A stretch of DNA of 64,000 nt from Aidingimonas lacisalsi (GTDB taxonomy: Bacteria > Pseudomonadota > Gammaproteobacteria > Pseudomonadales > Halomonadaceae): positions 310,001 to 374,000 of the forward strand of contig NZ_VRYH01000004.1 of assembly GCF_008079445.1 (NCBI RefSeq), read 5' to 3'. A program made the translations under genes and the position numbers. Shown in pieces: positions 1-8,611 of the stretch. The notes under the pieces were generated by a model. That model had not been told where the DNA came from and did no database searches. It worked only from the letters and a program-made list of their open reading frames with translations. Each line of letters opens with the position of its first letter. The first letter of the stretch is position 1.

Positions 1-556
1 AGCGCGGTTCCCCTCGGTCGTCGGGCAAGCATACCGGCAGCATCTTGACCTGGCCGATGGAAAATGATGGGAACACCTCGGCATCGAGTTGCATCGTGGC
101 ATAAGGGTCATAGTAACCCAGCATCAAATCACAATTGCCCTCACGCAGGACATGGATCGCATCTCCTACATTCATCGCAACCAGACGGGTAGGCAGCTCA
201 CCGACGCCTTGCTGGAGACGCGAGATCCACTGAGGATAAAAGGCCAGGGCCAGTGAATGTGCCGCCACGATGTCCAGAGCCTCATTATCCATCGAAACGC
301 CCCGCAAGTGGCCCAGGCATTCTCCCAACTGCTCGACCAGGTTACGCGCCGTCACCAGGAATAATTGCCCTTCAGGCGTCAGGCCGACGGGTGTCGTCGA
401 CCGATCGACCAACGTCACGCCCACAGCTTGTTCCAACGACCGGATACGACGACTGAAAGCAGGTTGTGTGACGTGGCGCTGGCGAGCCGATGCAGAGAAG
501 CTGCGCGTATTCGCCAATGCGACAAAATCTTCCAGCCACTTGGTTTCGAGATTCAC
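1..556 (-). CDS. LysR-family transcriptional regulator, HypT/YjiE-like (partial)
   Basis: The first 185 codons of a LysR-type regulator whose C-terminus lies beyond the left edge. It opens with a GTG codon at 556-554, preceded by a good ribosome-binding site (GGGAGAGA). The N-terminus starts NLETKWLEDFVALANTRSFS, followed by the winged-helix signature with TQPAFSRRIRSLEQAVG. The rest of the visible protein is the start of the effector domain. The ETKWLxDF opening and PAFSRRIRxLEQ core recall the hypochlorite-responsive regulator HypT (YjiE) of E. coli. That resemblance is from memory of the family and rests on the DNA-binding half only. HypT-type regulators sense oxidants through methionine or cysteine residues in the domain that is mostly cut off here. 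The 128 bases upstream, to the end of the cardiolipin synthase gene, should contain its promoter. Confidence 0.85.
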   Translation of the reverse strand, partial: MNLETKWLEDFVALANTRSFSASARQRHVTQPAFSRRIRSLEQAVGVTLVDRSTTPVGLTPEGQLFLVTARNLVEQLGECLGHLRGVSMDNEALDIVAAHSLALAFYPQWISRLQQGVGELPTRLVAMNVGDAIHVLREGNCDLMLGYYDPYATMQLDAEVFPSFSIGQVKMLPVCLPDDRGEPR

Positions 557-684
557 CGTCTCTCCCAATCGAAGATCATTAGAATGCCGGCAGTCTACTC
601 AAGCGACCTAGCCGACTCCAATACCAATGTCGTGTTTTGACAAATTGATAGGCACATTCGTGAGATGCATGCGCCAGCGAGGCA

Positions 685-2103
685 TCATTGAATGGGGGCC
701 ATCAGATAGGTGGCTCGGGACAAGATCTTACGCCACACAGGACGCTGTCGAAGTTCCTCGAGTAACACCTCGCGGCAATTGGCGAAATCGTTTTCCAACA
801 TCGTTTCCACGTCGCTGACGAACGTCGGATCGGCAATATAGGCGGTGATTTCGAAATTCAACCGGAACGAGCGATTGTCCAGATTCACCGTGCCGACCGT
901 AGCACCGACATTGTCAATCAACATGACCTTCTGATGCAGGAATCCCGGCTGGTAACGATAGATCTTGACGCCTGCCATCACCATGTCCGGCAAGAAGGCG
1001 AACGCCGATAGGAACACCAGCAAATGGTCGGGACGTTCCGGCATCATGATACGCACATCGACACCACGCATCGCCGCGAGGCGCAAGGCATCCTGTACGC
1101 CCTGATCCGGGACGAAATACGGGCTCGTGACCCAGAATCGTTCCTTGGCGCCATGTATGGCCTGCTGAACCATCAGACTGGCGGTTTCTTGTTGATCGGC
1201 AGGACCCGATGGAATGATCAGGACATCCTGACATTCATCACAGGTAATGCGGGGTTGCCAATCGAGGCCCAGCACCTCCCCCGTCGCCCAATGCCAATCT
1301 TCCCAGAACGCTTCTTGTAACCCCAGGACGCTCGGCCCCATGAGTTTCAAGTGGGTGTCCCGCCAGCCACCATGACGACTGTCATGCCCCAGGTATTCAT
1401 CCCCGACATTGAAGCCGCCAAGCCAACCCGCATATCCATCCACGACCACGATTTTTCGGTGGTTACGAAAATTGAGCTGAAAGCGGTGGCGAAATCCCCT
1501 TGATGAGTGGAAGGCGCTGACAATCACGCCGGAGTTGCTGAGATCCTGCAGGTAGCCTTCATTGAGCGCTCGACTACCAATTTCGTCATAAAGGAAGTAG
1601 ACCCTGACCCCGCGCATGGCCGCCTCTTCAAGATGACTTTTGAGGCGTTGGCCCAACCCATCATGCCGCACGATGAAGAACTGAATGAGTATATACTCCT
1701 CGGCAGCATCGATGCCGGCGAAAATACTATCGAATGTCGCTTTACCGTCAGCCAGCAGTTCTACCCGATTCCCCGTGGTCAAAGGCATCTGCGCCAAACG
1801 TTCGAGTGCCCTCAGCTCATTGGGATGGTCATGGCTCAAATACGGGGCGACATTGGGTCGATGGTGGGCAAGTACACGGCGCAGTACCGTATCCCGCTCG
1901 CCCCGCGCCGACACATACCCATAAAAGCGAGGTCGACCGAATATCCAATAGGCAGGTAGAGCCACATAGGGAAAGGTAACCAGCGAGATAATCCAGGCGA
2001 TTGCGCCTTGAGACGTTCGACTGGACATCAAGGCCATGATTGATGACAGTGCGCCCAGCAAATGCACCAGGAACAGCACCACCCCTACCAGCCAAGTCGT
2101 CAT
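685..2103 (-). CDS. cls: Cardiolipin synthase (phospholipase D family)
   Basis: Membrane-bound phospholipase D-superfamily enzyme of 472 residues that condenses phosphatidylglycerol to cardiolipin. Two hydrophobic segments lie at about residues 3-25 and 33-57, the usual N-terminal membrane anchor of bacterial Cls. Two HKD catalytic motifs are visible: HRKIVVVD near residue 215, followed by GGFNVGDEYLG, and HQKVMLID near residue 395, followed by GTVNLDNRSF. Length is typical of ClsA-type enzymes. The ATG at 2103 has a good ribosome-binding site (AGGGAGAGG). It lies downstream of and co-oriented with fumarase, with a 64-base gap. Cardiolipin content is often osmotically regulated in halophiles, but nothing in the sequence here proves that. 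Which of the ClsA, B or C subtypes it belongs to is not decided beyond the two N-terminal membrane segments. Confidence 0.95.
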   Translation of the reverse strand: MTTWLVGVVLFLVHLLGALSSIMALMSSRTSQGAIAWIISLVTFPYVALPAYWIFGRPRFYGYVSARGERDTVLRRVLAHHRPNVAPYLSHDHPNELRALERLAQMPLTTGNRVELLADGKATFDSIFAGIDAAEEYILIQFFIVRHDGLGQRLKSHLEEAAMRGVRVYFLYDEIGSRALNEGYLQDLSNSGVIVSAFHSSRGFRHRFQLNFRNHRKIVVVDGYAGWLGGFNVGDEYLGHDSRHGGWRDTHLKLMGPSVLGLQEAFWEDWHWATGEVLGLDWQPRITCDECQDVLIIPSGPADQQETASLMVQQAIHGAKERFWVTSPYFVPDQGVQDALRLAAMRGVDVRIMMPERPDHLLVFLSAFAFLPDMVMAGVKIYRYQPGFLHQKVMLIDNVGATVGTVNLDNRSFRLNFEITAYIADPTFVSDVETMLENDFANCREVLLEELRQRPVWRKILSRATYLMAPIQ

Positions 2104-2167
2104 CGCCTCTCCCTGTCAGCCAATGTCCGCCCCTCTATTATATGATTCTGTCCATGACGCGGCGTGA

Positions 2168-3673
2168 TCACACACGTTCAGCGATGATCTCTTTCCACTT
2201 GGCCGGCCCAGTCTGGTGCACGGACTCACCTAGACTATCGACGGCGACAGTCACTGGCATGTCTTCGACTTCGAACTCGTAAATGGCTTCCATTCCCAGG
2301 TCTTCGAACCCAACGACGCGAGACTTCTTGATGGCCTGAGCGACCAGGTAAGCGGCCCCGCCGACCGCCATCAGATAGACGGCACGGTTGTCGCGTATCG
2401 CCTCAATCGCTGCCGTACCACGCTCCGCTTTACCTACCATCCCGAGCAAACCGGTCTGTTCAAGCATCGTACGGGTGAATTTGTCCATTCGCGTGGCGGT
2501 CGTCGGGCCGGCGGGTCCCACGACTTCATCCCCGACGGGATCGACAGGGCCCACGTAGTAGATGAAACGTCCTTGCATGTCGACGGGCAAGGTCTCTCCC
2601 CTGGAGAGCATATCGATCATGCGTTTGTGAGCAGCATCGCGCCCCGTCAGCAGCTTGCCATTCAATAGCAGAGTATCGCCGGGTTGCCATTGCTTGACCT
2701 CTGCGGGCGTCACCGTATCAAGATTGACACGTTTGACGTTGTCTCCGATCTCCCGAGTAATGTCCGGCCAGTCTTCCAACCTGGGAACGGGGAGAATAGC
2801 AGGACCACTGCCATCCAGGCCAAAATGCACATGCCGGGTCGCAGCACAGTTGGGTATGATGGCTACCGGCTTGTTGGCAGCATGCGTCGGATAATCCTTG
2901 ACCTTGATATCGAGCACCGTCGTCAAGCCCCCCAAGCCCTGAGCGCCGACCCCGCTCTTGTTGACCTTGTCGTAAAGCTCGATCCGCAACTCCTCGGCGC
3001 GCGTCTCTGCACCACGCGACTGCAGTTCCTGGATATCGATGGGATCGAGCAGCGACTCCTTGGCCAGTTCCATTGCTTTCTCTGCAGTCCCTCCAATACC
3101 AATACCCAGCATACCGGGAGGACACCATCCCGCCCCCATCTTGGGTAGTTGCTCGAGCACCCAATCGGCCACGCTATCCGACGGATTCAGCATGGCAAAT
3201 TTTGCTTTAGCCTCACTACCTCCGCCTTTCGCCGCAACGTGAATATCCACGGTATTGCCGGGAACCAACTTGTGATGAATCACTGCCGGTGTATTGTCAC
3301 GTGTGTTCTGGCGTTTCCCATCGGGATCGGCCAACACTGAGGCACGCAGGATGTTATCCGGCAATTGGTAGGCACGACGTACGCCCTCGTTGATCATGTC
3401 ATCAAGACTCATGTCAGTATCCCATTGAACGTTCATACCGACATGAACAAACACGGTAACGATGCCCGTGTCCTGACAAATGGGCCTGTGACCGGTCGCA
3501 CACATCCGTGAATTGATCAGTATCTGAGCGATGGCATCCTTGGCGGCAGGATTTTCTTCCTGCTGATGAGCTGCCTCCATGGCGTCTATGAAATCTTTGG
3601 GGTGGTAGTACGAAATATATTGGAGGGCATCGGCCACGCTCTGAATAAGATCGTCCTGACGAATCACGGTCAT
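2168..3673 (-). CDS. fumA: Fumarate hydratase, class I (iron-sulfur)
   Basis: Class I, oxygen-sensitive [4Fe-4S] fumarase of 501 residues, catalysing fumarate to L-malate in the TCA cycle in the cytosol. The N-terminal TtdA-like half carries CATGHRPICQDTG with cluster cysteines at about 58 and 66, and a third candidate cysteine in IPNCAATRHVHFG near 275. The C-terminal TtdB-like half carries GPVDPVGDEVVGPAGPTTATR. Both halves are fused in one chain, as in FumA/FumB. Start ATG at 3673 follows GAGGAGAGCC. The 197-base gap to uvrB contains a 14-base motif that also occurs upstream of uvrB (see findings). The enzyme could also accept D-tartrate-like substrates as some family members do, but fumarase is the default call. 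The symbol denotes the family, not a tested paralogue assignment. Confidence 0.93.
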   Translation of the reverse strand: MTVIRQDDLIQSVADALQYISYYHPKDFIDAMEAAHQQEENPAAKDAIAQILINSRMCATGHRPICQDTGIVTVFVHVGMNVQWDTDMSLDDMINEGVRRAYQLPDNILRASVLADPDGKRQNTRDNTPAVIHHKLVPGNTVDIHVAAKGGGSEAKAKFAMLNPSDSVADWVLEQLPKMGAGWCPPGMLGIGIGGTAEKAMELAKESLLDPIDIQELQSRGAETRAEELRIELYDKVNKSGVGAQGLGGLTTVLDIKVKDYPTHAANKPVAIIPNCAATRHVHFGLDGSGPAILPVPRLEDWPDITREIGDNVKRVNLDTVTPAEVKQWQPGDTLLLNGKLLTGRDAAHKRMIDMLSRGETLPVDMQGRFIYYVGPVDPVGDEVVGPAGPTTATRMDKFTRTMLEQTGLLGMVGKAERGTAAIEAIRDNRAVYLMAVGGAAYLVAQAIKKSRVVGFEDLGMEAIYEFEVEDMPVTVAVDSLGESVHQTGPAKWKEIIAERV

Positions 3674-3823
3674 GCGGAAGGCTCTCCTCGGTTATGATGC
3701 CCCGGCCGTTGTCATGTCAGGTGGCTTGGTCGGGGAATTGCCTGTTTGCGGTCGCGGGATTGTATCGCAGATTGCTCGAATTCGGCAGAAGCGCTTGGTT
3801 TGGAGATGGTTCTAGTAACTAAA

Positions 3824-3837
3824 AGATAACGGTATAA
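3824..3837. repeat. 14-base direct repeat copy 1 (upstream of fumarase)
   Basis: AGATAACGGTATAA on the plus strand, identical to 5948-5961. The two copies bracket uvrB. This copy lies 150 bases upstream of the fumarase start and just past the uvrB stop. The core ATAACGGTAT is an imperfect palindrome. Its function is unknown. Confidence 0.5.
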
Positions 3838-3841
3838 ATAA

Positions 3842-3855
3842 TAAGCTTCTGCTTA
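3842..3855 (-). terminator. Weak terminator-like hairpin after uvrB
   Basis: Inverted repeat TAAGC-TTCT-GCTTA just past the uvrB stop codon. Read on the minus strand it is followed by a T-rich stretch (TTATTTATAC). The stem is only five pairs, so termination may be partial and run into fumarase. Confidence 0.35.
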
Positions 3856-3870
3856 CAACCGATGGAAACA

Positions 3871-5901
3871 CTACTTCAAATCAATCAGCCTTGCCTTGAA
3901 CGTTTGTACTCGATCCCTCAGCCTCGCGGCTTCTTCGAACTCTAGATTCTGAGCGGCTTCGTGCATGTCATCTTCGATCCTGCCGATTTCACGCGTGAGC
4001 TCTTCAACGGATAGCCCCTTGATTTCGGCGATGTCATACCTCTCCTGCCCTTCCGCGACTTTTCGCTCACTCCGTTGACGACCGCCTTTCTTGCCGGGGG
4101 TTTGCGCCCCTTCCATGATATCTGCCACCGATTTCGTCACCGTCATCGGCGTTATGTCGTGCTCTTCATTGAAGGTGATCTGCTTGGCTCGACGCCGTTC
4201 CGTCTCGTCAATGGCCCGTCGCATCGAATCCGTGACATGGTCACCATAGAGGATGGCTGTGCCATGAGCATTGCGCGCCGCTCGACCGATCGTCTGAATC
4301 AACGATCGCTCGGCACGCAAGAAACCCTCCTTGTCGGCATCGAGAATCGCCACCAGCGACACTTCAGGGATATCGAGCCCTTCACGTAGCAGGTTGATAC
4401 CGACCAGGACATCGAACTTGCCCAACCGCAAGTCACGGATGATCTCGACTCGCTCGACCGTATCGATATCGGAATGCAGATACCTGACCCGCACATCATG
4501 CTCATCGAGGTATTCGGTCAAATCTTCCGCCATGCGCTTGGTCAAGGTCGTGACCAGGACCCGTTCCTCAACCGCCGTCCGTCGTTTAATTTCCGAGAGC
4601 AGGTCATCCACTTGCGTCGATGCGGGCCGGACGTCGATCTCGGGATCCACCAGCCCCGTCGGACGCACGACCTGCTCCACGACCCTGCCGGCATGCTTCT
4701 CCTCATAGGGACCAGGGGTCGCGGAGACAAAAATCGTCTGCGGGCAGATCGACTCCCATTCCTCGAATGTCATGGGCCGGTTATCCAGTGCCGAGGGTAA
4801 GCGAAAACCGTATTCCACCAACGTTTCCTTACGCGACCGGTCACCTTTGTACATGCCCCCTACCTGCGGCACGCTGACATGCGATTCGTCGATGAACAGC
4901 ATTGCATCCGGCGGCAGATAGTCGAAGAAGGTGGGGGGTGGCTCGCCCGGTGCGCGCCCGGACAGGTAGCGTGAATAGTTTTCGATCCCGTTGCAGTAGC
5001 CGAGCTCGAACATCATCTCGATATCGTAAAGCGTCCGCTGTTCCAGTCGTTGTGCTTCCACCAGCTTGTCATGCTTGCGCAGCCACTCCAGACGTTCGGC
5101 CAACTCCGTCTTGATGTTCTCTGCCGCTTCAAGAATGGTTTCGCGAGGTGTCACATAGTGCGTCTTGGGGTAAATGGTCATGCGCGGCACCTTGCCGCGA
5201 ACTTCACCGGTCAATGGATCGAAAAGACTGATGGCATCGATTTCATCATCGAACAACTCGACGCGAACCGCTTCATCTTCGGCATCGGCAGGAAAGATAT
5301 CGATCACGTCTCCACGCACACGATACGTACCGCGCCGAAAATCCATGTCATTGCGCGTATATTGGAGCTCCGCCAACCGGCGCAGTAAACGGCGTTGATC
5401 GATCAGTTCACCTCGATTGACGTGCAGCCGCATCTTCAGATATTGATCGGGATCCCCCAGTCCGTAGATCGCCGACACCGAGACGACGATCAGTGCATCG
5501 CGGCGCTCGAGCAATGCCTTGGTTGCCGAGAGTCGCATCTGCTCGATATGTTCGTTGACCGAGGCATCCTTCTCGATAAACGTATCCGATGAAGGCACAT
5601 ACGCTTCAGGCTGGTAGTAATCGTAATAGGAGACGAAATACTCGACGGCGTTGTCCGGAAAGAACGCTTTGAACTCACCATAGAGTTGGGCAGCCAGGGT
5701 CTTATTCGGGGCCATGACAATGGTAGGGCGCTGCAGACGCTCAACGACATTGGCCATGGTGAATGTCTTTCCGGAGCCTGTCACACCCAGCAACGTTTGG
5801 TGAGCCAGCCCTGCTTCAAGACCTTCCACAAGCCCTTGAATCGCGCTCGGCTGATCACCTGCAGGCTGGAACTGGGAGGCGATACGAAAGGATTTACTCA
5901 T
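3871..5901 (-). CDS. uvrB: Excinuclease ABC subunit B
   Basis: Damage-verification helicase of nucleotide excision repair, 676 residues (E. coli UvrB is 673). Visible landmarks: Walker [13 protein letters not shown] near residue 40; the beta-hairpin [12 protein letters not shown] near residue 92; the DESH box ([11 protein letters not shown]) near 340; helicase motifs ending in [12 protein letters not shown]; and a C-terminal UVR domain rich in Glu/Arg (about 635-676) that binds UvrC. Start ATG at 5901. The upstream 64 bases contain no CTGT-N8-ACAG LexA box, although this gene is SOS-controlled in E. coli. Expression may therefore be constitutive or use a divergent operator. It is flanked by two copies of a 14-base motif. 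Confidence 0.98.
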   Translation of the reverse strand: MSKSFRIASQFQPAGDQPSAIQGLVEGLEAGLAHQTLLGVTGSGKTFTMANVVERLQRPTIVMAPNKTLAAQLYGEFKAFFPDNAVEYFVSYYDYYQPEAYVPSSDTFIEKDASVNEHIEQMRLSATKALLERRDALIVVSVSAIYGLGDPDQYLKMRLHVNRGELIDQRRLLRRLAELQYTRNDMDFRRGTYRVRGDVIDIFPADAEDEAVRVELFDDEIDAISLFDPLTGEVRGKVPRMTIYPKTHYVTPRETILEAAENIKTELAERLEWLRKHDKLVEAQRLEQRTLYDIEMMFELGYCNGIENYSRYLSGRAPGEPPPTFFDYLPPDAMLFIDESHVSVPQVGGMYKGDRSRKETLVEYGFRLPSALDNRPMTFEEWESICPQTIFVSATPGPYEEKHAGRVVEQVVRPTGLVDPEIDVRPASTQVDDLLSEIKRRTAVEERVLVTTLTKRMAEDLTEYLDEHDVRVRYLHSDIDTVERVEIIRDLRLGKFDVLVGINLLREGLDIPEVSLVAILDADKEGFLRAERSLIQTIGRAARNAHGTAILYGDHVTDSMRRAIDETERRRAKQITFNEEHDITPMTVTKSVADIMEGAQTPGKKGGRQRSERKVAEGQERYDIAEIKGLSVEELTREIGRIEDDMHEAAQNLEFEEAARLRDRVQTFKARLIDLK

Positions 5902-5947
5902 GTCGATTCCAGCTCGCTTTGAACGATGGATTGCACTTCAATATGAT

Positions 5948-5961
5948 AGATAACGGTATAA
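5948..5961. repeat. 14-base direct repeat copy 2 (upstream of uvrB)
   Basis: AGATAACGGTATAA, identical to the copy at 3824-3837. It lies 46 bases upstream of the uvrB ATG, within the likely promoter region, and directly after the OsmC-family stop codon on the minus strand. Read on the minus strand it is TTATACCGTTATCT, which could contain a -10-like hexamer. Confidence 0.5.
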
Positions 5962-5965
5962 GTGA

Positions 5966-6382
5966 TCAGATTCCATTCGCCTCATCCATCCACGTCGTGA
6001 CCTCTACGGTGGAGTCAGTCATCAGTCGATGGATCGGACACCGGTCCGACAGCTCTGCCAAACGGGCTAGCTGCTCCGGATCGTCGATGCCTTCGAAACG
6101 CAACGTCACACTCAGACGATAGAGTCCCTCGCGCTCCTTGCTTTCGTCACGCTCGACAACGGCCGTGACCCCGGTCAACGGCCACCCCTTACGACGAGCA
6201 TACATTTGTGCCGTGATAGCCTTGCATGCTCCTAGTGACAGGTCGAAGTAATCGTGGGGATCCGGGGCGCTCTCCTCTCCCCCGACCCAACGTGGTGCAT
6301 CAACGAAAAGATCGTCGAACCCGTCGAGCTGGACTCGTTGCCGATAGCGCCCATCCTGCTGACTGACCACGGTAATCGTCAT
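5966..6382 (-). CDS. OsmC-family protein
   Basis: OsmC/Ohr-fold protein of 138 residues. Members reduce organic hydroperoxides through two cysteines. Here LSLGACKAITAQMYARRKGWP near residue 55-75 holds the first conserved Cys, and DRCPIHRLM near 120 holds the second. This spacing fits the YhfA/OsmC-like group rather than Ohr. Start ATG at 6382, chosen because AAGGGTGAG precedes it and the protein opens MTITVVSQQDGRYRQ. Upstream in-frame codons give an unlikely Cys-rich extension. Its start overlaps the stop of the preceding small gene (ATGA), so the two are translationally coupled. Substrate and regulation are unknown; a peroxiredoxin-like role is inferred from the fold and the Cys pair. Confidence 0.85.
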   Translation of the reverse strand: MTITVVSQQDGRYRQRVQLDGFDDLFVDAPRWVGGEESAPDPHDYFDLSLGACKAITAQMYARRKGWPLTGVTAVVERDESKEREGLYRLSVTLRFEGIDDPEQLARLAELSDRCPIHRLMTDSTVEVTTWMDEANGI

Positions 6383-6576
6383 CGTTGACTCACCCTTATG
6401 CCAAGCGTCTCCAATACCTCCAACAAGGTCCTGTATGCAGCATTCCCCTCGACATCCGCACCGTAGCAACCGACTTCCACGCTTTCGACACCATCAACCA
6501 TCATTAATGCCGTCGTGATGCGATTGACCTCTTCAGCACTATCGACATTCTCGAACGTGAACGAATAATGCGCCAT
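6379..6576 (-). CDS. Small HMA-fold-like protein without a metal-binding CXXC
   Basis: A 65-residue protein opening MAHYSFTFENVDSAEEVNRI. The pattern beta-alpha-beta with TALMMVDGVESVEVGCYG and a final LETLGIRVSQR resembles a heavy-metal-associated (HMA) ferredoxin-like domain. The loop that carries MxCxxC in true metallochaperones is replaced by FENVDSAEE, so copper binding by that motif is excluded. One cysteine (GCYG) remains. It is the first gene of a two-gene unit and overlaps the OsmC-family gene by four bases, suggesting the products act together. Function is unknown. The fold assignment is by eye and should be treated as moderate. Confidence 0.6.
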   Translation of the reverse strand: MAHYSFTFENVDSAEEVNRITTALMMVDGVESVEVGCYGADVEGNAAYRTLLEVLETLGIRVSQR

Positions 6577-6720
6577 GCAACGACTTCCTCGATCGTCAGA
6601 GTATGGAATCGCTAGAGTCTAGCATGCACTGCCGGGTTGAATCGTGTCCGTTCGCCCCCACAAACAAGGAAAGCACCATCGGCGACGGTCATACCGTCAT
6701 AGACCTAGGGAGCGCAAAGC

Positions 6721-7758
6721 ATGACCGATTGGACCCACCGTCTGGGAGCGACACGTGTCGATGACAGCACAGTGACATTCGACACCCCCTCTCCCGCACG
6801 CCAGGCACTCGATACAACGACTGTAAGTCCGTTGGTTCACTTGGGTATCCTTGAAGTCACTGGAGCCGATGCCGAACGCTTTCTCCAGGGGCAGGCAAGT
6901 GCTCAACTGGAACTCGTACATGACGGTTTTGCGCCGCTTGCCTGTTTCTGCACGCCCAAAGGGCGTTTACTGGCCAATGCGCAACTGATGCGCATCGACG
7001 ACGATCGATTCTGGTTGTTACTCGATGACAGCCTTGTGCAACCGTTGAAGCAGCACCTGGACAAGTTCGCCGTCTTCTATAAGGTCGAGATGATCCATCG
7101 TGACGATATCGCCATGCTTGGCCTCATCGGTCACGATGCTCCCGCGCTCCTCGAAGCCAAGCTCGACATGGCCCCCCCCGCTCTATGGCACGGTAGCGTC
7201 AATGGCGATATGCGAGCTCTGCGTCATCCTGGTCCCAGACCACGCCTGTTAATTTGCCTTCCGCTAGCCATGACGGAACGCCTCTGGTCGGATCTGGCAT
7301 TGCAATCCACGCCGGTGGGTAACGACGTCTGGCGGTTGCATGACATACAAGCCGGGCTAGGCTGGCTGAGCCGTTCGCAACAGGACACCTATCTTCCTCA
7401 GATGCTCAATTGGGAAGCGCTGGGCGGCATCAGCTTCAAGAAAGGTTGTTACACGGGACAGGAAGTCGTGGCACGTGCGCATTTTCGCGGGCAAGTCAAG
7501 AAACGACTGGTGCGCGCCCAACTCGATGGAGGCGCCTTACCCGCCAAGGGCACGGCAGTCGAAGACGGTAATGGCAAATCGCATGGCGAGGTCTTCGCGG
7601 CAGAACTCGACGCCTATGGGCAAGCGGAAATCCTGGCAGTAATGACGACTCGTGACATCGATGGCCCGCTAACGGTGGATGGCCAACGTTTCAAGACGCT
7701 CAAACTGCCTTATGCCATCGAACGCCTGGACCCGGAATCCATGCCCACGACTCATTGA
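6721..7758 (+). CDS. ygfZ: YgfZ/GcvT-domain folate-binding Fe-S cluster assembly/repair protein
   Basis: Folate-binding protein of 345 residues that supports assembly or repair of certain [4Fe-4S] enzymes, including the tRNA-methylthiotransferase MiaB in E. coli. The family signature KKGCYTGQEVVARAHFRG is near residue 240, with the essential Cys in KGCYxGQE. The N-terminal region with LGILEVTGADAERFLQGQ near residue 40 matches the GcvT-like fold. Start ATG at 6721 is preceded by GGGAGCGC. It faces the TatD-family gene with only 10 bases between the two stop codons. The window also encodes an Fe-S fumarase, a plausible client, but that link is only inference. Confidence 0.93.
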   Translation: MTDWTHRLGATRVDDSTVTFDTPSPARQALDTTTVSPLVHLGILEVTGADAERFLQGQASAQLELVHDGFAPLACFCTPKGRLLANAQLMRIDDDRFWLLLDDSLVQPLKQHLDKFAVFYKVEMIHRDDIAMLGLIGHDAPALLEAKLDMAPPALWHGSVNGDMRALRHPGPRPRLLICLPLAMTERLWSDLALQSTPVGNDVWRLHDIQAGLGWLSRSQQDTYLPQMLNWEALGGISFKKGCYTGQEVVARAHFRGQVKKRLVRAQLDGGALPAKGTAVEDGNGKSHGEVFAAELDAYGQAEILAVMTTRDIDGPLTVDGQRFKTLKLPYAIERLDPESMPTTH

Positions 7759-7768
7759 ATGGAGCGTG

Positions 7769-8539
7769 CTACGCATGATCGCTAATGCCGAATAACCGGC
7801 GAGCGTTCGTCGTGCTGCAAGCCGCCACGGTAGCGGCCGATTCTTGGCGAAGTTCGGCTACCGTGTCGCGCACGCGGCTCACGTTTGCCGGCTCATTGCG
7901 TTGTCCCTGATTTCCCGATAAGGGCATGTCAGGGCTATCCGTTTCCAGAACGAAGCCCGACGCCGGCAACGATGACACGGCACGCCTGAGCCGTTGCGCC
8001 CGTTCATACGTGACGGCGCCCCCCAATCCTACGACGAATCCAAGATCCAGGAAGCGTAACGCCTGTTCCGGACTTCCCGAGAAGGCATGAATGAGGCCGC
8101 CGTCAGGCAGACTGAGTTGCTTCAGTCGTTTGGCCACCCGATCGTTCGCGTGTACACAATGAATCACGACCGGTAACCGGCGTGCCTTGGCGATGCGCAA
8201 TTGCGCATCGAACAAAAGCCACTGCGACTCCTGTTCGCCATTGCCCCGTCCGTCGATGCCACATTCACCGATGGCGACGACATCGGAGACGGCGTTCAAC
8301 TCAGTCTCCAGTGCTGCGATATCATTCTCGCCATGCACCTGCATAAAGCAGGGATGCAGCCCCAGGCAAACACTCACATCAGCGCGCTGACCGAGCGACA
8401 ATACATCCGGCCACCTCGCCCGCGTCGTTCCCGGCACGACGAAATGGCTGACACCGGCCGCCTTGGCTCGTGCCAGCACCGACTCTCGATCAGTATCGAA
8501 TGCGGGGAAATCCAAGTGACAATGCGCGTCAATCAACAT
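7769..8539 (-). CDS. TatD-family metal-dependent hydrolase (YjjV-like)
   Basis: TIM-barrel metallohydrolase of 256 residues from the amidohydrolase superfamily. TatD-family members are 3'-5' exodeoxyribonucleases or D-aminoacyl-tRNA deacylase-like enzymes. Metal-binding motifs are visible in order: DAHCHLDFPAFD at the N-terminus, GECGIDGRG near 88, VVIHCVHAND near 128, and ETDSPDMPL near 205. The ETDSPDMP form fits YjjV-like members better than TatD itself. The ATG at 8539 (MLIDAHCHLDF) is chosen over an upstream TTG because family proteins start almost at the HxH motif. It is convergent with ygfZ and 72 bases downstream of prfC. Confidence 0.9.
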   Translation of the reverse strand: MLIDAHCHLDFPAFDTDRESVLARAKAAGVSHFVVPGTTRARWPDVLSLGQRADVSVCLGLHPCFMQVHGENDIAALETELNAVSDVVAIGECGIDGRGNGEQESQWLLFDAQLRIAKARRLPVVIHCVHANDRVAKRLKQLSLPDGGLIHAFSGSPEQALRFLDLGFVVGLGGAVTYERAQRLRRAVSSLPASGFVLETDSPDMPLSGNQGQRNEPANVSRVRDTVAELRQESAATVAACSTTNARRLFGISDHA

Positions 8540-8611
8540 GAAACCACCGTAAGCCCGAGCCCCCAAGCTTCAACGACGTAAGGCCTGAGGGCGCACAGCT
8601 CATAGCGGTGT

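Noticed and set aside
6379-6576. Copper metallochaperone
   Set aside because: The HMA-like fold lacks the MxCxxC metal-binding loop.
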